DNA of 64,000 nt. Source: Bacillota bacterium (lineage in GTDB: Bacteria; Bacillota; Clostridia; Christensenellales; Borkfalkiaceae). The DNA lies in contig QAKE01000021.1 in NCBI GenBank assembly GCA_003343995.1, positions 1-64,000 on the forward strand. The letters run 5' to 3'. Each line of letters begins with the position of its first letter. Position 1 is the stretch's first letter. The notes beneath the pieces were generated by a model, which did no database searches, was not told the DNA's origin, and saw only the letters and a list, made by a program, of their open reading frames with translations. Positions 32,947-41,040 of this stretch are shown here, one piece after another. The translations under genes and the position numbers were made by a program.

Positions 32947-33234
32947 TTATTTGCTTTTCGGCATTTTACCGTAAAATTCGGGAGGGATAGGAATTTCATC
33001 GGTAAATTCTTTAAAAAAATCTTCATAAGAAACATCGAAGATAATCTTTAAAGCAACCAATTCGCAAATTTTTATATTCAAACGATTTGTTTCGATTTTT
33101 GCATAAGAACTTTTTGAAATGGGTACTTGCAATAAATTCATTTTTGCAATCACTTTGTCCTGCGTTAAATTTTTACTTTTTCTTATTCGTTGGATAGTAG
33201 ATCCGAGATTAAAATCGTGTCGTATTTTCTGCAT
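32947..33234 (-). CDS. Small XRE-family regulator
   Basis: This 95-residue DNA-binding protein has an almost complete Cro/CI helix-turn-helix: IQRIRKSKNLTQDKVIAKMN, then SKSSYAKIETNRLNIKI. A short acidic and proline-containing tail follows. The gene is AT-rich. GGAGG precedes the ATG. It is divergent from the 132-residue gene at 33365, with a 34-bp near-palindrome in between that is a likely operator for it. Confidence 0.85.
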   Translation of the reverse strand: MQKIRHDFNLGSTIQRIRKSKNLTQDKVIAKMNLLQVPISKSSYAKIETNRLNIKICELVALKIIFDVSYEDFFKEFTDEIPIPPEFYGKMPKSK

Positions 33235-33278
33235 TTTGAAAAACCTCCGAAAAATTTCTTAATAACGAATTATTTTAC

Positions 33279-33307
33279 TTGATTTTACACTATTTTTCTG
33301 TTAAAAT
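33279..33307 (+). promoter_or_regulatory. Promoter of the 132-residue gene
   Basis: TTGATT (33279-33284), 17-bp spacer, TAAAAT (33302-33307). The expected start falls inside the palindrome at 33309-33342. Confidence 0.6.
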
Positions 33308-33308
33308 G

Positions 33309-33342
33309 TTTCGTGATAAGGAAATATTTCCTTATAGCGAAA
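33309..33342. promoter_or_regulatory. Long palindromic operator in the divergent region
   Basis: The perfect 20-bp palindrome ATAAGGAAATATTTCCTTAT (33316-33335) is flanked by TTTCG on the left and CGAAA on the right. The full 34 bp have two mismatched pairs out of 17. It covers the start of the rightward transcript. Confidence 0.7.
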
Positions 33343-33364
33343 TAATTTTTTCAAGGAGAAAAAT

Positions 33365-33763
33365 ATGGAAGACATGAAATCGTTAGGTGTAGACTACAAA
33401 AATAAGCTCGCTCAAAATTTGCAGCTGCTTTACAAAATGTGCGGAGAATATGATAAAAAACTGATAGAAAAAACTTTTCGCCGCGCAAAACTTCAAGATT
33501 GCGTGCGCATGATGATCATCAGCACGGCGTTCGATTTCAAAAATATCTTTTTGGCGATTTTGGCGCAGACGGAAAGCCGCTCCGAAAAAATAATCGAACA
33601 GCTGTCGCTTGTCGAAAAGGATTACGCGACGGTCAAACGTTGGGTAGATACGTTTATCGACGGCATTAAAGATCCGATCCTGCGCGAGGTAGCGCAGGAA
33701 ATGTGGCGGGAAAAGCAAGAACGTTTTTCCGAAAAAGATTATTCCTTTTCCAAACTCTTTTAA
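33365..33763 (+). CDS. Hypothetical helical protein divergent from an XRE regulator
   Basis: I do not recognise this 132-residue protein. It is predicted to be almost all helix, soluble, with a mildly hydrophobic middle (MMIISTAFDFKNIFLAILA, near residues 49-67) and a charged C-terminal third. AAGGAG precedes the ATG. The gene is AT-rich like the regulator across from it. It is probably controlled by the palindrome at its promoter. No function can be given. Confidence 0.7.
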   Translation: MEDMKSLGVDYKNKLAQNLQLLYKMCGEYDKKLIEKTFRRAKLQDCVRMMIISTAFDFKNIFLAILAQTESRSEKIIEQLSLVEKDYATVKRWVDTFIDGIKDPILREVAQEMWREKQERFSEKDYSFSKLF

Positions 33764-33794
33764 AATTTTTTCTACCTTTTCTGTAAAAAAACGG

Positions 33795-33823
33795 TTGACA
33801 GTTTTTAAAAACCGTATTATAAT
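33795..33823 (+). promoter_or_regulatory. Promoter of copA
   Basis: TTGACA (33795-33800), 17-bp spacer, TATAAT (33818-33823): a consensus promoter that needs a repressor to be controlled. Confidence 0.85.
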
Positions 33824-33825
33824 TC

Positions 33826-33850
33826 AATTGCAACCGCGCAAGTTGCAATT
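33826..33850 (+). promoter_or_regulatory. Inverted-repeat operator at the copA start of transcription
   Basis: AATTGCAAC, seven bases, GTTGCAATT: a perfect 9-bp inverted repeat over about -4 to +21. It does not resemble the CopY (TACAxxTGTA) or CsoR sites I know. No copper regulator gene adjoins it. Confidence 0.7.
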
Positions 33851-33892
33851 AAGCGCGTTATAAAAAATCAGCCGTAAGGAGAATATTATGGA

Positions 33893-36388
33893 ATGAAGGA
33901 AAAATTCGATGTAAGCGGCATGACGTGTTCGGCGTGTTCCGCGCACGTGGAAAAGGCGGTGAGCGGCGTGGAGGGGGTAACCTCCTGTCAGGTGAATTTG
34001 CTCACCAATTCCATGGTGGCGGAATTTGACGACGCCGCCGTGGAAGAAAATATCATAAAGGCAGTAAAGTCCGCCGGATACGGCGCGAGCCGCGCGGGCG
34101 AGGGGAAAGCCGCGCCGAAAAAGGCGGAAAAAACCGAAAGCGAAGGGCTTGCGCCCCTCATCGTTTCCATCGTGTTGCTCGTGCTTTTAATGTACGTCGG
34201 CATGGGGCACATGGTGGGGATTCCTTTGCCCGCGTTTTTCGAGGGCACGCAAAACGCCGTCAGTTTCGCATTCGTGCAGCTGCTGCTCACCCTGCCCGTG
34301 GTGTACATTTACCGCAAATATTTCATCAACGGCTATAAACGGCTGTTCGCCCGCGCGCCCAATATGGATACGCTTATCGCGGTGAGCGCCACCGCCTCTT
34401 TGATATACGGCATCGCGGCGATATTCATCATGAGTTATCACCTCGGTGCGGGAAATTTGGAAATCGTGGACGAATACCGCCACCAGCTGTATTTTGAAAG
34501 CGCGGCGATGATTTTAACCTTTATTTCCATCGGAAAATTTCTGGAAGGCAAATCGAAAAAGCGCACCACCGAGGCGATCAGCCGCCTCGTGGCGCTCGCG
34601 CCCGACACGGCGACGCTCCTCGTCGACGGGGAGGAAAAAACCGTGCCCGTTTCCGAATTGAAGGTCGGCGACGCGGTGCTGGTTCGCCCCGGTGAAAAAA
34701 TCGGCGCGGACGGCGTTGTGGAAAGCGGGGAAAGCTACGTGGACGAATCGCTTTTGACGGGCGAAAGCATGCCCGTCAAAAAGGCGGTCGGCGGCAAGGT
34801 GGTCGCGGGCGCGATCAATAAAAACGGCGCGCTCACCGTGCGCGTGGAAAAGGTGGGGGAAGACACCGCCCTTTCCAAAATCATTTCGTTGGTGGAGGAG
34901 GCTGCCTCCTCCAAAGCGCCCATCGCCAAGCTCGCCGACAAGGTGGCGGGGGTGTTCGTGCCCGTCGTCATGGCGGTCGCGCTCGTCGCTTTCGCCGTAT
35001 GGCTCATCGCAGGCTACGGGTTCGAGTTCGCCTTCAACATCGGCGTTTCGGTGCTCGTCATCTCCTGCCCGTGCGCGCTGGGGCTCGCTACCCCCGTGGC
35101 GATCATGGTGGCAACGGGCAAGGGCGCGGAAAACGGCGTGCTCATCAAATCGGGCGAGGCTTTGGAAATTTTAAGCGGCGCGAACGTCGTGGCGTTCGAT
35201 AAAACCGGCACGATTACCGAAGGCAAACCCGCCGTCACCGACGCCCGCTTTTTCGGGGAAGAAGGGGAAATCCTCGCCGCCGCGGCGGCTTTGGAAAGTT
35301 ACAGCGAGCACCCTCTCGCGGAGGCGATCGTGCGTTACGCGGAGGGGAAAAATATAACGTATTCCAAGGCGGATAACTTCCTTTCCCATTCGGGCAAGGG
35401 CGTTTCGGGAAGCGTGAACGGAAAAACCTATTATATAGGGAGCGCGAAATTCGTTGCCGCCTACGCGGCGGACCTCGGCGAACGGGCGGACCTGCTCGGC
35501 GAATACGCGGCGCAGGGAAAAACGCCCGTCGTGCTCGCCTGCGAAAACCGCGTTGCGGCGGCGTTCGCCATTGCGGATACCGTCAAGGAAGGGAGCGCCG
35601 CCGCCATCGCTCGGCTGAAAGCCATGGGCAAGCGGGTGGTGATGCTCACCGGCGACAACCGCGCGACGGCGGAGGCGGTGGCGAAGAGCGTGGGCATCGA
35701 AGAGGTGCGCGCCGAAGTGCTGCCGGAAGATAAAGCGGCGGCGGTTTCCGCGCTGAAGCAAGGGGGCAGAGTGGTGTTCGTGGGCGACGGCGTGAACGAC
35801 GCGCCCGCGCTGGCGGCGGCGGATGTCGGCGTGGCGCTGGGCGCGGGGACGGACGTCGCCATCGAAAGCGCCGACGTCGTGCTCATGAAAAACGATTTGA
35901 ACGACGTCGTTACCGCCTTCCGCCTGAGCAGGGCGGCGGTGCGCAACGTCAAGCAGAATCTGTTTTGGGCGTTTTTCTATAACGCGCTGGGGATTCCCTT
36001 CGCGGCGGGCGCGCTGTATCCCTTTTTCGGGCTGCGCCTCAGCCCGATGATCGGCTCGCTGTGCATGAGCCTTTCGAGCGTGTGCGTCGTGCTTAACGCG
36101 CTGAGATTGAAATTTTTTAAGCCGGAAAACAAACTTACGGCGAAAAAAGGAGGAGAAGATATGTTATTTAACAAAAACAAGGGCAAGAGCGAAGTGAAAA
36201 TCGAGGGCATGAAGTGCGAGCATTGCAGCGCGCATGCGGAAAAGGCGCTCAAATCGCTGGGGCTGGACGTCGCCGTCGATCTCAAAAAGAAAGCGGCGTA
36301 TTTCGCGCCGGACGAAAGCGTTTCCGACGACGCCATCCGCGCCGCGATCGCCGAGGCGGGATATACCGTTACGGAAATCAAACGCTGA
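33893..36388 (+). CDS. copA: Copper-translocating P-type ATPase with metal-binding domains at both ends
   Basis: This 831-residue membrane pump would export Cu(I). It has an N-terminal heavy-metal domain (MTCSAC, cysteines 12 and 15), eight membrane helices, and the TGES phosphatase loop. The CPC metal site is near residue 392 (ISCPCALGLATP), the phosphorylated Asp near 436 (DKTGTITEG), and GDGVNDAPAL is the hinge. A second metal-binding domain (MKCEHC) ends the protein, residues about 757-831. AAGGAG also serves an ATG at 33888 that opens a two-codon frame, ATGGAATGA, overlapping this start. The N-terminal metal site and CPC favour Cu over Zn or Cd. Confidence 0.93.
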   Translation: MKEKFDVSGMTCSACSAHVEKAVSGVEGVTSCQVNLLTNSMVAEFDDAAVEENIIKAVKSAGYGASRAGEGKAAPKKAEKTESEGLAPLIVSIVLLVLLMYVGMGHMVGIPLPAFFEGTQNAVSFAFVQLLLTLPVVYIYRKYFINGYKRLFARAPNMDTLIAVSATASLIYGIAAIFIMSYHLGAGNLEIVDEYRHQLYFESAAMILTFISIGKFLEGKSKKRTTEAISRLVALAPDTATLLVDGEEKTVPVSELKVGDAVLVRPGEKIGADGVVESGESYVDESLLTGESMPVKKAVGGKVVAGAINKNGALTVRVEKVGEDTALSKIISLVEEAASSKAPIAKLADKVAGVFVPVVMAVALVAFAVWLIAGYGFEFAFNIGVSVLVISCPCALGLATPVAIMVATGKGAENGVLIKSGEALEILSGANVVAFDKTGTITEGKPAVTDARFFGEEGEILAAAAALESYSEHPLAEAIVRYAEGKNITYSKADNFLSHSGKGVSGSVNGKTYYIGSAKFVAAYAADLGERADLLGEYAAQGKTPVVLACENRVAAAFAIADTVKEGSAAAIARLKAMGKRVVMLTGDNRATAEAVAKSVGIEEVRAEVLPEDKAAAVSALKQGGRVVFVGDGVNDAPALAAADVGVALGAGTDVAIESADVVLMKNDLNDVVTAFRLSRAAVRNVKQNLFWAFFYNALGIPFAAGALYPFFGLRLSPMIGSLCMSLSSVCVVLNALRLKFFKPENKLTAKKGGEDMLFNKNKGKSEVKIEGMKCEHCSAHAEKALKSLGLDVAVDLKKKAAYFAPDESVSDDAIRAAIAEAGYTVTEIKR
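36148..36160 (+). promoter_or_regulatory. Internal ribosome-binding site within copA
   Basis: AGGAGG (36149-36154) lies six bases before an in-frame ATG at 36161. It could start a separate 75-residue CopZ-like copper chaperone (36161-36388) from the same mRNA. Confidence 0.6.
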
Positions 36389-36412
36389 AAAAACAATCGA
36401 ATAACTTTGCCG

Positions 36413-36448
36413 TGCGCGCCGCATTTTTTTGCGGCGCGCATATTTTTT
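36413..36448 (+). terminator. Terminator of copA
   Basis: Stem TGCGCGCCGCA/TGCGGCGCGCA with a T6 loop, then TATTTTTT. Confidence 0.85.
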
Positions 36449-36454
36449 GGGCAA

Positions 36455-36518
36455 ATACAATTTTTTTACATTTTTGTTACAACTTTCGGGGCGGGATATT
36501 ACAAGCGACTGCTAAAAT
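36455..36518 (+). promoter_or_regulatory. Pho-type promoter: phased TTACA boxes and -10
   Basis: ATACA at 36455 and TTACA at 36466, 36477 and 36499 start at exact multiples of 11 bp, as in PhoP/PhoB boxes. TAAAAT at 36513-36518 is the -10, and there is no good -35. Phosphate limitation should switch on the pst operon from here. Confidence 0.7.
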
Positions 36519-36547
36519 AGAGTCAACAAAGCAAAAGGAGTAAAAAA

Positions 36548-37429
36548 ATGAAAAAACTGTTGGTTTTGATTGTAGCGGCAATGCTTGCCGTTACGGGCGT
36601 TGCGGCAACCGGCTGCAACAAAGGCGAAAAAGAGATCCTCGTGGTGATGAGAGAATCGGGCAGCGGCACGCGCGAAGCGTTTGAAAAAGTCGTTAAAAAG
36701 GACGGCGTTTCTCTGGAAAAGATCAGCAAGGGCGAAACGGTAGAGTATTCCTTCGTGACCAACCGTCAGGAACTGCCCAAGACTTCCGACGTGATCACCT
36801 CCGTTCAGTCCAACGAAAACGCGATCGGCTACGTGTCCCTCGCTTCCGTGAGCAGCGACGTGAAGGCGCTGAAAGTGGAAGGCGTGGAAGCCAACGTCGC
36901 AAACGTGCAGAGCGGCAGTTACAAAATTCAGCGCCCCTTCCTGCTGCTGACGCGTGCGGACGAAGTGATGACGGACGCGGCGCGCGACTTCTTTAATTTC
37001 TGCATGAGCTCCGACGTGCTCGACACCATCGACGAAGAAGGGCTCATTCAGGATCCGAACAGAACGCCCGCGGCGTATGCGGCGGCGGGAAGCCTCGGCG
37101 GCACGATCAACGTGACGGGTTCCACGTCCATGACGGACGTGATGACGAAGCTCATCGCGCAGTATAAGCTTCAACAGCCTAACTTGACGATCAATCCGAC
37201 CTATCCCGGTTCGGGCGGCGGCAGAACGGCGGTGGAGCAGGACGCCACGGGCGCGACCATCGGCCTCGCCAGCTCGTCCAGCCCGAAGAGCGCCTATACG
37301 GAAAACACGCTGTGTCTCGACGCGGTTGCCGTCATCGTCAATCCCGCCAACGAAATGACCGATATCACGATTCTCAATCTCTTCGATATCTACACCGGCA
37401 CGATCAAAAAGTTCAGCGAAATCAAGTAA
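36548..37429 (+). CDS. pstS: Phosphate-binding lipoprotein PstS, halves permuted
   Basis: PstS binds phosphate outside the membrane for the PstCAB importer. The 293-residue protein has a signal peptide with the lipobox cysteine at residue 23. The usual first half of PstS (INVTGSTSMTDVMTKL, PGSGGGRTA, LCLDAVAVIVNPANEM, FDIYTGTIKKFSEI) lies at residues about 184-293. The usual second half (VVMRESGSGTREAFE, ENAIGYVSL, YKIQRPFLLLT) comes first. The fold can still close, because both halves join at the hinge. AAAGGAG precedes the ATG. Confidence 0.92.
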   Translation: MKKLLVLIVAAMLAVTGVAATGCNKGEKEILVVMRESGSGTREAFEKVVKKDGVSLEKISKGETVEYSFVTNRQELPKTSDVITSVQSNENAIGYVSLASVSSDVKALKVEGVEANVANVQSGSYKIQRPFLLLTRADEVMTDAARDFFNFCMSSDVLDTIDEEGLIQDPNRTPAAYAAAGSLGGTINVTGSTSMTDVMTKLIAQYKLQQPNLTINPTYPGSGGGRTAVEQDATGATIGLASSSSPKSAYTENTLCLDAVAVIVNPANEMTDITILNLFDIYTGTIKKFSEIK

Positions 37430-37435
37430 TGTTTT

Positions 37436-39268
37436 ATGAATAAAACGAGAGCAAAGGAATCGGCAAGCAAAGGCTTGTTCCTGATAACGGCGATTATATG
37501 CATAATTGCCGTTATCACCATATTTGTGTTTTTAATTGCGGAAAGCATTCCCGCGTTCAGACAGATCGGCTTTTTCGAGTTTCTGTTCGGGGACAAATGG
37601 AACCCCAACAAGGATGACGAACTGATCGGCGCCGTCAGCGGAAAGTACGGCGTGTTCAAGATGATCGTCGGCTCGATCGCGGGCACGATGGGCGCGCTTC
37701 TCGTCGGCGGCGTGTTCGGATTTTTTACGGCGGTGTTTATTTCGAGATTCTGCCCCAAAAAGATCAAGGGCGCGTTTTCCGCAGTCATCAATCTGCTGGC
37801 GGGCATCCCGTCCGTCGTGTACGGCTTTTTCGGCATGGCGGTGCTGCTGCCGCTGCTCGGCAAGGCGTTCGCCCCCAACGGCAGCGGAAGCGGCGTTCTG
37901 TCGGTTTCCCTCATTTTGGGGCTGATGATTTTGCCGACCGTCGTTTCGCTTTCCAAAACCAGCCTCGACGCCGTTCCCGACAGCTATTACGAAGGCGCGC
38001 GGGCGCTCGGCGCCACGCACGAGCAGGCGGTGTTCAAAACCGTCGTGCCCGCGGCGAAGTCGGGCATCGTGGCGTCGCTCATTCTCGGCGTCGGGCGCGC
38101 GGTCGGCGAAACGATGGCGGTCGTCATGATCGCGGGCAACGCCGTCAACTATCCGTCGAAGCTGTTCCTCAGTTTCAGAACGCTTACGGCAAATATCGTG
38201 CTGGAAATGGGCTATGCCAACGGACTGCACCGCGGCGCGCTCGTCGCCACCGGCGTGGTGCTGCTCATTTTTATTTTGATCATCAACCTGCTTTTCGGGC
38301 TGGTGACCGGCAGGAAGAAGGAAAAGGGCGGCAAAAAACTGTCCGGCGGCGCGCTGGGAACGCTGTTTTATAAAATGAAGGCGGAAAAGCTCGGCAAAAT
38401 CGTCTGCTGGGTATGCAGCTGCGCCGCGGCGGCAAGCCTTTTAATCGTCGTGGGGTTCGTCGTCGTAAAGGGGATCGGGCACATCAACTGGCACTTTCTG
38501 TTCGGCGAGTTCAACGCGCTGGAAACGGGCGCCGACGGGCGGCTGATTTACACGATAGCTTCCAGCATCGTAACCACGCTGATGGTGATTTTTCTGAGCC
38601 TGATCATTTCCGTGCCGCTCGGCATTGCGACGGCGATCTATCTCAACGAATATACGAAAAAGGGCAGCAAATTCGTCAGGCTGATCCGCAGCTGCATCGA
38701 CATTTTAAGCGGTATTCCCTCCATCGTGTACGCGTTGTTCGGCATGATTACCTTCGTGGCGTGGTTCGGGCATCGCGTTTCCATTCTGGCGGGCAGCTTG
38801 ACCATCACGTTAATGCTGCTGCCTACGATTATCCGTTCCACGGAGGAAAGTCTGAAATCCGTTTCGGACAGCCTGAGAGAAGGTTCTTTCGCCCTCGGCG
38901 CGGGCAAGGTGAGAACGATTTTCAAAGTCGTTCTGCCGAGCGCGCTTTCGGGCATCTTTTCCGCGATCATCCTCGCGATGAGCCGCGTGGTCAGCGAATC
39001 CGCGCCCTTCCTTTACACGACGGGCAGCGTGGTGATGCCCATGCCGTCCGGCTTTATGAGCGGGGGCACGACGCTCGCCGTCGCGCTCTACACCTTTGCG
39101 GGGGAAGGCAAATACATGAACGAGGCGTACGCCACGGCGTGCGTGCTCATCATCGTCATTTTGCTGTTGAATTTCGCGGCGGACCTCGTCGGGAAAAAAC
39201 TTTCTAAAAAACTGCAAGGAGATACGAATGTTGTTCGGAAAAAGAAAAGACAAAAAGAACGCGCCTGA
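37436..39268 (+). CDS. Fused phosphate permease PstC-PstA
   Basis: This 610-residue membrane protein carries both permeases of the phosphate importer, which are normally two genes. Residues about 1-290 are PstC (AGIPSVVYGFFGMAVL; EGARALGATHEQAVFKTVVP as the ATPase-docking loop). A basic linker of about 30 residues follows, then PstA from about residue 320 (SGIPSIVYALFGM; EGSFALGAGKVRTIFKVVLP). About 12 membrane segments are present. It starts six bases after pstS and overlaps pstB by 41 bases. Confidence 0.93.
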   Translation: MNKTRAKESASKGLFLITAIICIIAVITIFVFLIAESIPAFRQIGFFEFLFGDKWNPNKDDELIGAVSGKYGVFKMIVGSIAGTMGALLVGGVFGFFTAVFISRFCPKKIKGAFSAVINLLAGIPSVVYGFFGMAVLLPLLGKAFAPNGSGSGVLSVSLILGLMILPTVVSLSKTSLDAVPDSYYEGARALGATHEQAVFKTVVPAAKSGIVASLILGVGRAVGETMAVVMIAGNAVNYPSKLFLSFRTLTANIVLEMGYANGLHRGALVATGVVLLIFILIINLLFGLVTGRKKEKGGKKLSGGALGTLFYKMKAEKLGKIVCWVCSCAAAASLLIVVGFVVVKGIGHINWHFLFGEFNALETGADGRLIYTIASSIVTTLMVIFLSLIISVPLGIATAIYLNEYTKKGSKFVRLIRSCIDILSGIPSIVYALFGMITFVAWFGHRVSILAGSLTITLMLLPTIIRSTEESLKSVSDSLREGSFALGAGKVRTIFKVVLPSALSGIFSAIILAMSRVVSESAPFLYTTGSVVMPMPSGFMSGGTTLAVALYTFAGEGKYMNEAYATACVLIIVILLLNFAADLVGKKLSKKLQGDTNVVRKKKRQKERA

Positions 39269-40037
39269 CGCGCAAACGGCGCGCTACGGCGGCAGGATTC
39301 AGGTAAAAAACGCCGACCTCTTTTACGGGGATTTTCAGGCGCTCAAAAATATAAGCATCGATATACCCGAACGGAAGATCACGGCGTTCATCGGACCGTC
39401 GGGCTGCGGCAAGAGCACGTTTTTGAAGTGCTTCAACCGCATGAACGATCTGGTGCAGGGATGCAGGGTGAGCGGCGAATTTAAGATCGGGGACGTGGAC
39501 ATTTACGGCGACATCGACGTGAACGAGCTGAGAAAAAACGTCGGCATGGTGTTTCAGAAACCCAATCCCTTTCCCATGAGCGTATACGACAACGTCGCTT
39601 ACGGTCCGCGCACCTTCGGCATCAAAAAGCGCGCCGAGCTCGACGAGATCGTGGAGCGTTCCTTAAAGCAGGCGGCGATGTGGGAGGAGCTGAAAGACCG
39701 GCTGAACAAATCGGCGCTGGGGCTTTCCGGCGGTCAGCAGCAGCGGCTTTGCATCGCCCGCGCCCTCGCCGTCGGTCCGCAAGTCATCTTGATGGACGAA
39801 CCGACGAGCGCGCTCGATCCCATTTCCACGGGGAAGATCGAGGAACTTTGCATGGATCTGAAAAAGGACGTTACGGTGGTCATCGTAACGCACAACATGC
39901 AGCAGGCGGTGCGCATATCCGATAAAACGGCGTTCTTTTTACTGGGAGATTTGATTGAATATGGCGACACGGACAAGGTATTTACGGCGCCCGAACAAAA
40001 GCAGACGGAAAATTATATTACGGGCAGATTCGGCTGA
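39228..40037 (+). CDS. pstB: Phosphate ABC transporter ATP-binding protein
   Basis: PstB powers phosphate import. The 269-residue protein has the PstB-type start DLFYGDFQALKNISIDI, Walker A GPSGCGKST, and the PstB-specific FNRMNDL. The Q-loop is MVFQKPNPFPMSVYDNVAYG, the signature LSGGQQQRLCIARAL, and Walker B VILMDEPTSALDP. CAAGGAG precedes the ATG, which lies inside the end of the permease gene. Confidence 0.96.
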   Translation: MLFGKRKDKKNAPDAQTARYGGRIQVKNADLFYGDFQALKNISIDIPERKITAFIGPSGCGKSTFLKCFNRMNDLVQGCRVSGEFKIGDVDIYGDIDVNELRKNVGMVFQKPNPFPMSVYDNVAYGPRTFGIKKRAELDEIVERSLKQAAMWEELKDRLNKSALGLSGGQQQRLCIARALAVGPQVILMDEPTSALDPISTGKIEELCMDLKKDVTVVIVTHNMQQAVRISDKTAFFLLGDLIEYGDTDKVFTAPEQKQTENYITGRFG

Positions 40038-40050
40038 CGGAGGACGAAAC

Positions 40051-40707
40051 ATGAGTGCGAGAAAATATTTGGAAGAGGGGCTTGCGGAAATGAACATGAG
40101 CCTCAAGGAAATGTGCCTGCTGGTGGAGGACATGATCGATCAGGCGGTCACCTCCCTCACGGAAAACGACACCGCGCTTGCGGCGGGCATACACGAGCGG
40201 GATAAGCGCGTGGACGAATACGAAATGGAAATCGAAAGAATGTGCATGCGCCTTTTGCTGAAGGAACAGCCGGTGGCGGCGGACTTCCGCTCGGTTTCCA
40301 CCACGCTGAAGGTCATCACCGACATCGAGCGCATCGGCGATCAGGCGGGGGATATCGGCGAGCTCATCGCGGCGAACGGCGGCGCGGCGCTCAAAGCGGA
40401 CGCGGCGCGCCTGAAGATGATGGGCATTTTGGCGAAGGACATGGTGAAAAACAGCGTGGACAGCTTTATCTTTTCCGACGAGCGCCTCGCCGACGAAACG
40501 GCGAAAAAGGACGATCGGCTGGACGAGCTCTTCGTGGAGGTGAAAAACGGGCTCATCGAGTTCATGAAAGCCCGCCCCGAAAACGCAGACGACGCTTTGG
40601 TTCTCATGATGATCGCAAAATACTTCGAACGCATCGGCGATCACGCCGTAAACGTGTGCGAATGGACGAAATACGAGGAAACGGGCGAACACGTCAAGTT
40701 TCAGTGA
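40051..40707 (+). CDS. phoU: Phosphate signalling protein PhoU
   Basis: PhoU is a two-domain helical protein that links the Pst importer to the Pho two-component system and holds it off when phosphate is ample. The 218-residue protein has two repeats with the metal-binding E/D-rich motifs (ITDIERIGDQAGDIGE and AKYFERIGDHAVNVCEW). ATG 40051 has a GGAGG site; an upstream start in the same frame lies in pstB and was rejected. It closes the operon. Confidence 0.95.
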   Translation: MSARKYLEEGLAEMNMSLKEMCLLVEDMIDQAVTSLTENDTALAAGIHERDKRVDEYEMEIERMCMRLLLKEQPVAADFRSVSTTLKVITDIERIGDQAGDIGELIAANGGAALKADAARLKMMGILAKDMVKNSVDSFIFSDERLADETAKKDDRLDELFVEVKNGLIEFMKARPENADDALVLMMIAKYFERIGDHAVNVCEWTKYEETGEHVKFQ

Positions 40708-40745
40708 AATTCGCGCAAAAAAACGGGAATTTCGCGTTAAATCCG

Positions 40746-40774
40746 TTGACAAAATATCGGCATTTTGTTAAAAT
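40746..40774 (+). promoter_or_regulatory. Promoter of the ilv-leu operon
   Basis: TTGACA (40746-40751), 17-bp spacer, TAAAAT (40769-40774). Confidence 0.8.
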
Positions 40775-40784
40775 CTATACAATT

Positions 40785-41040
40785 AGATTATTAAATGCGA
40801 TGATGAAGTCAACGGATTTTTCATTTGCGGCTTTCAGAGAGCCCGCGGTCGGTGCGAGCGGGCAGCGCGGAAAAATCTCACTCCCTTCGGAGCAGGCGTT
40901 CGGAACCCTTCGGGAAAGTATGAACGTCCGGTTTCGGCACCGTTAAAGGCTTAGGGTTCAACCCCTGCTGAGTGGGCTGCGGATGCGGTCAATTTGGGTG
41001 GTAACGCGTAGTAACATCTTCGTCCCAGAATATTTATTAT
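40785..41040 (+). promoter_or_regulatory. T-box leader, leucine type
   Basis: This leader has the T-box core GGGTGGTAACGCG (40996-41008) with the opposing CGTCCC (41021-41026). The GAGAGC...GGTGCGAG stem I elements lie near 40840-40865. A specifier loop reads AAAAATCTCAC with CTC (40877-40879), a leucine codon. TGGT in the bulge fits a tRNA with discriminator A, as tRNA-Leu has. Uncharged tRNA-Leu should raise expression of the downstream operon. The usual terminator pairing with CGTCCC is not visible, so control may be translational or use another fold. Confidence 0.85.
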
